DNA from: Larix sibirica
Lineage: Eukaryota; Streptophyta; Pinopsida; Pinales; Pinaceae
Direction of reading: 5' to 3'
DNA length: 14,955 nucleotides
NCBI GenBank assembly: GCA_004151065.3
Contig: NWUY0300047850.1
Span: 6,008 to 20,962 of the forward strand
This document shows positions 9,038-14,955 of the stretch, in pieces. The translations under genes and the position numbers were made by a program. The notes under the pieces were generated by a model. That model was not told the origin of the DNA. It was given only the letters and a program-made list of their open reading frames with translations, and searched no databases. The first letter of the stretch is position 1, and each line of letters opens with the position of its first letter.

Positions 9038-9970
9038 TTTTGGTTTTTATATATTCTAAGTCAATAATGTCTTATGGTATGGGTTGTGCAAGTAAAACCG
9101 TTTTCCATTCTCCTAGGCAAGATGGAGTTAACAGGAATGTAGGTAGGAACAAAAGCATTAAATTATGGAGAAGGAAATTGTTGAGAACAACATAGTTAAT
9201 TAGACAAATACACACACATGCACACGCACGACACACAACACTCTTGACATTGTTAATGGTCTTTGCAAGTTTAAGTGGCATGGTGTCTTAAAACAGGATG
9301 GAATGGTCTTGTTTATTACAATCTTCTAAAAAGGATTCAAGATGTAAGTCTATTGCCTATGTTGAAGGCTTTGGAAGATCAATTGTTTTTTGTTCCGGAT
9401 CTAATATAATATAGAACAGAAAATTGCAATGGACAAAGCCTATGCAGGTTTGCTTTAAGTAGCAAGAGGAAATAGCCACAACGAGGTGGAAAAAAAAGAC
9501 AATTTAAAAATGTAATGGATTATTGCTAGCCACCAAGGATAGAAAAAAGTATAGGAAAATGTTCTTTTTTGCAAACCCATTGATCTCCAAAAAAGAGTCA
9601 AAAGAGATTCATCCTACAAACAAAAAACAGTTGGTATTAGCATCAAACTATTCAAAACTCCTCAGAAATAATGTAAACAACAAGTATTTGCAAATTACAA
9701 ATTAGCATTGCTATGGGTGGAAGAGATGCAAATGCAAAGGCAAATCCAATGTTTGAGTTAGGAAAGGGAATTTGCTTTCAACCACCAAGCACGCAAAAAC
9801 TGGATAGTAGCTCTAAGAACATAAACAAAAACATTGGCAGGCAACGACTATGCAAACAACAAATAGGAAGTGCATGTTTTCCAAAAGTTGTTGAAGGTTA
9901 AAAGAGCCAGAGACCATGCAAACTGAGAAAAAAAGAAATGTTTATATTGATGTCAAGACACAGCCTATGT
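9038..9970 (+). repeat. Large diverged direct repeat, copy 2 (about 0.93 kb)
   Basis: It is collinear with 7844-8786 at an offset of about 1,185-1,195 bp. It differs from copy 1 by an AC-rich microsatellite at about 9208-9242 and many substitutions. Two short plus-strand open frames (9523-9705, 9713-9901) are rich in Lys and Asn, as expected by composition, and do not correspond to open frames in copy 1, so they are not called genes. Confidence 0.75.
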
Positions 9971-10030
9971 ATATTTGTTTGATTGAGAAATGTATATGAG
10001 ATGTAATTTTAGATTCAAAAGTTTGAGATT

Positions 10031-10381
10031 TGTTGAAAGGGTCAATTAATTTTTATGAAAAAACAAATTTTTGGGTTTATTTTTGGTTTGTTTTGATTTT
10101 TCGACCCATTGTAAATGAATTGTGGTTACGGAATTAGAGTTGTAATGTAATATGGGTTAATAGATTTGGGTTTTGTATGTTATAATATTGTATTGTAAAC
10201 AATGAGGATAATACAATGAGATAGAGAGTGGAGAAACTTTCAAGTAGGTTAGTTTTCCCGGTTAAAGGTTTCGATTTCGAGGGTAAATCTTTGTGTATTA
10301 TGTGCATAAGTCATTATTAATCCTTGTGTTTTGGATTTTATTTAGTATTTCTCTGCTTACACATGTTTATCATACTCTTCA
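10031..10381 (+). mobile_element. Probable Copia-type LTR (solo or 3' LTR)
   Basis: The block opens with TGTTGAAAGGGTC, a start seen in many plant Copia LTRs. It is preceded by AAGTTTGAGATT, which resembles a decayed polypurine tract. An AT-rich promoter-like part (TATAATATTGTATTG near 10180) is followed by AGAGAGTGGAGAAACTTTC. Next comes GTTTTCCCGGTT...GGGTAAATCTTTGTGT, the arrangement typical of the R-U5 part of plant Copia LTRs. The right edge is set where LINE homology begins; it ends in CA, but no 5-bp target duplication could be matched (AGATT against TTCCA). No Copia coding domain lies upstream, so a solo LTR or a deletion remnant is likely. The exact right boundary is uncertain. Confidence 0.5.
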
Positions 10382-10965
10382 TTCCATAAGGAGTGTATTG
10401 TTAGTCACTTGCAAGTGGTTGATTCTTTGTATTCCTTTGACAAAGCTAATCGAACGAAATTTTCTTGAGACTATCTCAAACTCAAGTCTTCTACTCAGAG
10501 AATTTTCCATTGTGATATATAACATGGGGGAGAGGGGCAGTCTCACCTTAAAACCTTGTTGATTTTGAAGAAATTAGTAGTTCTCCCATTAACTAGGGGA
10601 GTGATCCAAAGTAAATTGTTACAGGCTTTCACCAAAGAAATAAAAGATTCATTAAAGCCAAATTTGTGAAGGAGAACAAAATAAAATGAATGTCTTGCTA
10701 GGTCAAAACCATTGTCCATATCGACTTATATTGTCATCCCTTTTTCTTTATTCACTTAGTTGGAGTTGGTTACCTCTTGCACCAATATTATATTGTCAAT
10801 TCTCTACCTCGTCTACTTAAATCCTCCATGGTTGTTACATATTTTTATGGATGACCTTTTTTAATCCTATTAACCGTAATCTTTGTCATTATTTTATATG
10901 AGGAGTTGTAGAGAGATATCATGTGAAATCTTCATAACAATGAGTATCATTCTTAAGCATCATAA
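10381..10965 (-). pseudogene. L1-type LINE reverse transcriptase fragment
   Basis: Minus-strand translation in linked frames gives successive reverse transcriptase blocks of plant L1 LINE ORF2. In order they are MISLYNSSYKIMTKI with VNRIKK (about 10860-10920), DNIILVQEV (about 10771-10800), VDMDNGFD (10702-10725), LLHKFGFNESFISLVKAC (about 10630-10680), LVNGRTTNFFK (about 10563-10595), a decayed LRQG-type block, SLSRRLEF and VKGIQRINH. The enzyme would copy LINE RNA at a nicked target. The catalytic FADD box is replaced by VTNN, with the two Asp codons read as Asn at 10397-10402. There are in-frame stops and at least one single-base deletion near 10930. The endonuclease domain and the C-terminal part are absent, cut off by the Copia-like LTR at about 10381. 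Confidence 0.85.
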
Positions 10966-11011
10966 CATACATCATATGGCACCCAGAGTATGAGTCTTAA
11001 ACATCATAACA
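10942..11011 (+). repeat. Short direct repeat at the LINE 5' edge
   Basis: The 26-bp segment at 10942-10967 recurs at 10986-11011 with 23 of 26 bases identical (GAGTATNANTCTTAA then CATCATAACA), a 44-bp period. It lies where LINE homology fades, so it may be a scar of the join between elements. Confidence 0.55.
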
Positions 11012-11152
11012 GTATTGGGGTCCGTCTCTATGAAGGAAAACCAAGAGAGCCCCATAAACTAAAAATTTAAACAACAGAATAACCCAAAACAAGAACCAGG
11101 TATGATTCTGAAGAGGGGGCTAAGTTCAAACTGAATCAAGAGAACAAACTAA
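11012..11152 (-). other. Possible 3' untranslated sequence of the frame at 11153-11602
   Basis: On the minus strand this follows the stop at 11155-11153. It is T-rich, with TTTAAATTTTTAG and GGGGCTCTCTTGG, like plant 3' untranslated or LINE inter-ORF sequence. No clear poly(A) run ends it. Confidence 0.25.
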
Positions 11153-11602
11153 CTAGTTTAGGACCTGAGGCATGTTTGCAGCATTCTCCTGCTCAAAATT
11201 TTTGTTCAAGCCAGTGTCAATACGATCCCCTTCCTCTCCAACATCATGCGCGTTGCCTCAGCATGATTTCTCAAGCTCTTACGCTCCCACTAAGCCGTGG
11301 GGAGTCACCAAAAGCATCCAAATAAGTCTGTTGTCAAGCACCTTTTGCATGGTGGCTTCAATCTTGTATGCTCGACCTCTAATTAGAACCCAGAGGTGAA
11401 TTTTACTTCTAAAATTCTTAGTACACACTGTATCTTGTTTTTCTTGCCTCCCATGACTGCTATCGAGAATGACCATCCAGCCAGCAAGGGGTTGTGATTT
11501 ACCCTTTTTCCAAGCCTGCAGGTACCAAATCCCATCCATCTTGAATGCACCGGATTGCAAAATCTCTGCCATTGAAGTTTGCATGCACCACTCACCAAGC
11601 AT
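11153..11602 (-). pseudogene. Unrecognised 150-codon reading frame, possibly a captured gene fragment
   Basis: From ATG at 11602-11600 the minus strand is open for 107 codons, then continues in the same frame through TAA (11281-11279) and TGA (11260-11258) to TAG at 11155-11153. The product looks like a real folded protein, unlike its neighbours: FKMDGIWYLQAWKKG, PLAGWMVILDSSHG, SKIHLWVLIRGRAYKIEATM and a polar acidic tail ending ENAANMPQVLN. Base composition is also less AT-rich than the surrounding DNA. No retroelement domain is recognised. A stop (TAG) lies three codons upstream in frame, where the gypsy sequence ends, so the ATG may be accidental and the true 5' part missing. It could be a captured host exon, part of a LINE ORF1, or an unusual gag. 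I cannot assign a function. Confidence 0.5.
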
Positions 11603-11639
11603 CTTGAAGGTCTATATAGTAATTGAATTGAAAATCTAT

Positions 11640-12130
11640 TTGTTTCAAAGTCTATATGTTGATATAGCAAGTGAATTTGCTTCTTTCTTATCAAATTTGG
11701 GAATAGTTGATATGTTGAAATCTTCAAATCAATAAATCATATTTTGAACTTCTTATTGATAATTTCTTAGTTGAGGAGAATTGCAATGATTGGTTTTTTT
11801 ACCTGCCAAACAATGATTTCAGAGTCTCCAAAAAATTTCAAGTTTTTTTGCCTTTAACTTCAATAAAAAAAAATGGGACCTTAATAAAATCTTCAACTCT
11901 CTAGTGATATTTGTACGTTTGAACTCTGGTCTATAGGAAATGAAATTGGGTTTTCCTTTTGGACTTATAATCAAGCAACCATTCCCTACTCTCTCTTGGG
12001 ATTTGGAGCCATCAAAGAAAAGTGTCCAATTGTCTTTATTTACAAAGATATCATTGTTTTTTGAAGCATCTACAATATTTACATTATTTGCATTAATCAA
12101 ATCATGACAGGATTCTTTGAGACCATTCAC
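11640..12130 (-). pseudogene. Tat-type RNase H domain of the gypsy element
   Basis: The domain would cut the RNA strand of the RNA-DNA hybrid during reverse transcription. The start WTLFFDGSKSQE (about 12000-12035) holds the first catalytic Asp, followed by GCLIISPKGKPNFISYRPEF and TRELK with the likely catalytic Glu. A frameshift near 11835 moves the reading to FGDSEII, keeping the third acidic residue. The same frame continues with NSPQLRNYQ, stop, FEDFNISTIP and KKEANSLAI. In the family the last motif is EAD, so the fourth acidic residue appears to be changed to Asn. It ends NRFSIQLLYRPS at 11605. About 160 codons remain of a normal-length domain, with at least three in-frame stops. It directly follows the protease with no RT between. 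Confidence 0.85.
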
Positions 12131-12160
12131 CTACGATTGAGAATCATGAATAAGTGAAAT

Positions 12161-13031
12161 TTAAGCAACAAAATTTCCAAAATATGAGTCCAAAGCGTAG
12201 TTACAAAGTATAAAGAATGGATTTGATGATGGTTCATTTGGTGACTCTAAACTTCTGGCAGTATGTTTCATGCATTTTTCTATATCAATCCTAATTTTAT
12301 TGGGTTGACCATTCCATGGGAGAAAAAGATGACACCAGTGGGACCAATCTCTACTTAGTAATAGATCATAGGCCTCTGGAATGTCCATCACTATGATATC
12401 AATGCTTGAGATTTGTAGCTACCCTAATCAAAACATATTCTAACTCTCCTACAAACTTTACTTATGATCTATGTAGCTAAATAATATGTGTTGGATTTTG
12501 GTAGGAGTATCATTCAAGTTTATGTATACTAAACAAAGCATTACATTGGATGAATCCCATGAATCAACTAGGCAATTATGTATATTCCGATTGAAGAATT
12601 CAAAAATTAACCAAAAAAGTGGGGTTTGAGATTTTGTTTTTTTGACACATCATAGCAGTGTTGATGGTTACATTATTTGTTTTATTCTATTTCGACATGT
12701 ATTTTAAGTTTTAGTTTCTTTCATAACATCTAAGAACAATTTATTTTGTTGATAAATCTTGCATAGATCAAGAATCGAGATATTTGCATTAGTTTTCTTG
12801 AGATCATCAACAATGTTATATTCCAATGAGAGTGTTTCTTTGACCATTTATAGATGGTTGGTTTGCATCTCTATGAATGGTGGCAATTTCAAAATTAGAA
12901 GACACGATCAGATTCCTTTTAATACTAGAAGTTTGGGTATTGAAAAGTGGTTCATGTGAAATAGATCCCTTACTTCTAATATTATTATCACCTCTGAACA
13001 AGGGTTTCCTTTGTTTCTTCCTCTTCAACAT
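12161..13031 (-). pseudogene. Gag-protease linker and aspartic protease of the gypsy element
   Basis: The polyprotein-processing protease is recognised from ordered family motifs. A linker (13031-12816) starts RKKQRKPLF and contains NNIRSKGSISHEP. It is followed by LKKTNANISILDL (about 12760-12810), NRNIHNCLVDSWDSSNVM (about 12539-12590), IIVMDIPEAYDLLLSRDWS (about 12340-12400) and WNGQPNKIRIDIEKCMKHT (about 12255-12320). The fragment closes with SYFGNFVA at 12164. The catalytic DSG triad reads DSW at 12560-12565, so the essential Gly is lost. Stops and frameshifts separate the blocks between about 12410 and 12740. The last block (12391-12161) is open for 76 codons. Gag lies immediately upstream and RNase H downstream. 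Confidence 0.82.
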
Positions 13032-13033
13032 GA

Positions 13034-14250
13034 TTTAAACCAAGAGACATATATATCCCAAATAAACGTGATAGTTTTTTTCAGATTGTTCCTCAATCTC
13101 TTCCTCAACTACTTCCTAAACAAGTTCTACTAATTCATCATTCCGATTACATTCATCTAAGAATCAATTAGCAACTAAATTCATGGCATTTATCCACTTA
13201 GGATTAAAAAATTCAGAACGATTCATTTGGTGATATTTACAAAATTTGTCCATAGCTAATCCTTCTAAAGCATTGTTCACGTAAGCAAGGGGAGGAAGTA
13301 ATTCAAGAGGCTTTGGAGCTATAGGTTTTCTAAAGAAAGGTCTAAATGGTCTTTGTGTACATGGACCTTCCCTAGTATTCATTTTGATACCTATGATTTC
13401 TTTTATGAGTCTCTTGATTACTTGTTGAAGATTTTCAAAATCCAAAGATTCCTTCTCTTTATTTTTTTGTGACAAACTTCGGTTGTGACCTAGGCAAGGT
13501 GGTACAAGTTTTTAGCTAATGAATTTTGATTTTCCTTGCAACTCATCATTATTAACTCCACTTTCTTAGCTTCTATGAATGTTTCTGCCAAGACTACCAA
13601 CACTTTTAACAAACATTGAAATAAGAGAGAGTAGGTCATTATCATATACTTCAATTTGAAGTTCTTGCATTGGTTGTGTACCTATTTTAAATTTATTTAG
13701 GATGGTTGTAAATATTTGGTTGAAATCTTTCATCCTTTCTTTAGGACCAATAGTTAATGCAAACAACTCAACAATCAAGTCTTTGATAGTGATTTCTTCT
13801 CCAAATTCATCAAGAAAGCACTTTTGAAGATTAGCCTAGTTGGTTATTGATCTAACTGGGAGAATAAAATACCAGGCCAAAGCTTTATTTTGAAAAGTGT
13901 AAGGGAAAAGGAAACGTGCTACATTCTTGCGTTGTACATTCATTAGTCTAATAACCAGCATGAATTTTTTAATGTGATCTTCTAGTGATATCGACAAATC
14001 AAGCTCATAGTTGGGTAACAATCGATTTGGGTTCTTTGGGAGATTATGCATTCTTCTAAGAAAAGCAACTGCATCTCTTGTTAACGAAGGTTGTTCCTAG
14101 TTTTCAACCATTTCATCAAAATTGTAGTCAAAACTTTCTATTTCAAATTATGATTTTGATTTAGACTTTGGTTTGGATTTTGGTTCAGCTTCAACTTTAG
14201 AAACAATAGGGGACAATATTGTGTTTGAAGTTTGGGAATTAAATTCAAAG
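13034..14250 (-). pseudogene. Gag (capsid and nucleocapsid) of the gypsy element
   Basis: Gag would form the virus-like particle that packages element RNA. The N-terminal part (about 14240-14100) has a Lys-Pro-Ser repeat, VEAEPKSKPKSKSKS, and leads into AVAFLRRMHNLPKNPNRLLP. The capsid-like core follows: ISLEDHIKKFMLVIRLMNVQ and FPYTFQNKALAWYF (13950-13870), then KCFLDEFGEEITIKDLIVEL and IGPKERMKDFNQIF (13820-13720). A frameshift near 13590 moves the reading to TFIEAKKVELIMMSC. The nucleocapsid part (13475-13164) ends in CKYHQMNRSEFFNPKW, a zinc-knuckle position in which later Cys and His ligands are replaced. An acidic Glu-rich tail (EVVEEEIEEQSE) joins it to the linker. Stops include TAG at about 13850, replacing an expected Trp. 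The true start codon cannot be fixed. Confidence 0.85.
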
Positions 14251-14483
14251 GTTGAGTAATTTATTGAAGAGAAAGTTCCACCAAATCATCTATTGTGTGA
14301 ACAAGAGTTTTTTTTTTGGATTGAGAAACCCAAATTATTATGTTTCTTCTTCTTGGTAATAGAGGGGCTACAAGTAAATAACCAATGTGTCTAGCATAAC
14401 CACTAGTTCTTCACCTGAACACATTCACCTCTTAATTAGATACTACATAGGGGATGTCAATTTCATAATATAAATTATGTTCA
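14251..14483 (-). other. Probable leader sequence upstream of the gypsy gag
   Basis: On the minus strand the frame degenerates into stops and short runs upstream of gag. A T-run at about 14308-14318 and AT-rich sequence are present. No LTR end (TG...CA) or tRNA primer-binding site could be located. Confidence 0.35.
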
Positions 14484-14753
14484 TTAATTATACAAATCTT
14501 GGAAAATGGGTTCTCTGAGATTTGGGGGTTCACTGTAAAAATGTGGGCTTCTATCAAGAGACCTAGTATCAAGGATTGAATCAACCATACAATAGAAATC
14601 CCTCCTTTTAGCATCAATTATATTGACAGGAAAAAAATCTTGAAGTCAAACAATAAGGGTTAAACCCAGAAAAGAGGCCTGACCAGACTCTTCCTTGTTT
14701 GGGATAGCATAACCCTTCAGATTATATGGCTTGGAAACCTTCTTTGTTGGGGC
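14484..14753 (-). pseudogene. Unrecognised 90-codon coding-like patch
   Basis: Minus-strand translation from 14753 to the TAA at 14486-14484 gives about 89 codons with one internal stop, TGA at 14648-14646. The peptide has a balanced composition: KKVSKPYNLKGYAIPNKEES, then after the stop LQDFFPVNIIDAKRRDFYCM, LDTRSLDRSPHFYSEPP and LREPIFQDLYN. It sits upstream of the gypsy gag in the same orientation. An AG precedes it and the frame closes at once into AT-rich DNA, so it could be one exon of a captured gene, an extra frame of the gypsy element, or chance. An overlapping open frame at 14617-14432 is in a different register and is less protein-like. The family is not recognised. Confidence 0.35.
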
Positions 14754-14955
14754 TTAGTTAGATCTAAAAGAACTGTTTTTAAAATATTATCCATCATATT
14801 AATATTTTATAATTATCAAAATGTTGTTTTAAAATATATAAAATAGTGATGTTTTTTATTTTACGAATGTAAAAAAAAAAATCATAAAGGAATTAATAGG
14901 GATTTTTCAAATATTTGTAAATGAAGGTATAAGATGTATGATCTTGTAAGTGGAG
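14754..14955. other. AT-rich flank
   Basis: This stretch is mostly A and T with several A-runs (for example 14870-14881). No LTR terminus, coding sequence or repeat boundary was recognised before the window ends. Confidence 0.5.

Larger units (their letters stand above)
11605..14250 (-). mobile_element. Truncated Tat-related Ty3/gypsy retrotransposon
   Basis: The minus strand carries gag, a Tat-type protease and an RNase H of the extra (archaeal-like) kind found in plant Tat elements, in that order. The element ends abruptly at about 11605 after LLYRPS, where an unrelated reading frame takes over. No reverse transcriptase, integrase or LTR is seen. From what I know of related plant elements, some carry this RNase H upstream of RT, so RT may have been lost at the junction rather than skipped. 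Multiple stops and frameshifts in each domain show it is dead. The details are in the separate domain entries. Confidence 0.88.

Noticed and set aside
7844-9970. The two large repeats as the LTRs of one short element
   Set aside because: I could not find TG...CA ends, a primer-binding site or a polypurine tract at the repeat edges, and the left edge may extend further out, which favours a tandem or dispersed repeat. It is kept only as an alternative.
10293-10562. Plus-strand open frame of 89 codons
   Set aside because: It spans the end of the Copia-like LTR and runs antisense to clear LINE reverse transcriptase motifs.
11172-11735. Plus-strand open frames 11172-11399 and 11469-11735
   Set aside because: They lie opposite the minus-strand 150-codon frame and the gypsy RNase H end and look like antisense shadows with no motif.
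1-14955. CRISPR array, bacterial operon, or organellar insert
   Set aside because: There are no regularly spaced repeats with unique spacers, no prokaryotic ribosome-binding or operon structure, and no recognisable plastid or mitochondrial genes. All recognised coding homology is to plant retroelements.

Overview
The window looks like non-genic, repeat-dominated nuclear DNA of a seed plant with a large genome. It is AT-rich, no intact gene is visible, and every recognisable coding stretch is a broken transposable element of a plant type: a Ty3/gypsy element related to the Tat group, an L1-type LINE, a Copia-like LTR and tRNA-derived SINEs. Decayed, nested elements at this density fit a gymnosperm well, but nothing here proves the species. 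Two single N bases (1868 and 6263) lie in or beside SINE sequence and may mark assembly joins.

Layout. Positions 1-1090 are unassigned, with weak minus-strand coding-like patches. Positions 1734-2028 hold a full SINE bounded by perfect 18-bp target-site duplications. Positions 2030-5200 are mostly anonymous; they include short repeats, a hairpin, a G-box-like palindrome, and a strongly purine-rich plus strand at about 3388-4060. Positions 5216-6250 carry a long, decayed, unrecognised minus-strand coding region. It ends at a second, 5'-truncated SINE (6264-6342), which is followed by an exact 48-bp direct repeat. Positions 6465-7840 are anonymous apart from a perfect 26-bp palindrome. Positions 7844-9970 hold two diverged direct copies of an unidentified sequence of about 0.94 kb, spaced about 1.19 kb apart.

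From 10031 to the right end the window is a pile of retroelements. A Copia-like LTR (about 10031-10381) abuts an L1-type reverse transcriptase remnant on the minus strand (10381-10965). Next comes an unrecognised minus-strand reading frame of 150 codons (11153-11602). It is joined abruptly to a minus-strand Tat-related gypsy element (11605 to about 14250) that runs gag, protease, RNase H. One more unrecognised coding-like patch lies at 14484-14753, upstream of gag.

Nothing here works as a pathway or operon. All the elements are dead: they carry in-frame stops, frameshifts and lost catalytic residues. I did not find a new functional system. The parts most worth a second look are the 150-codon frame at the gypsy junction, the decayed reading region at 5216-6250, and the 1.19-kb duplication.
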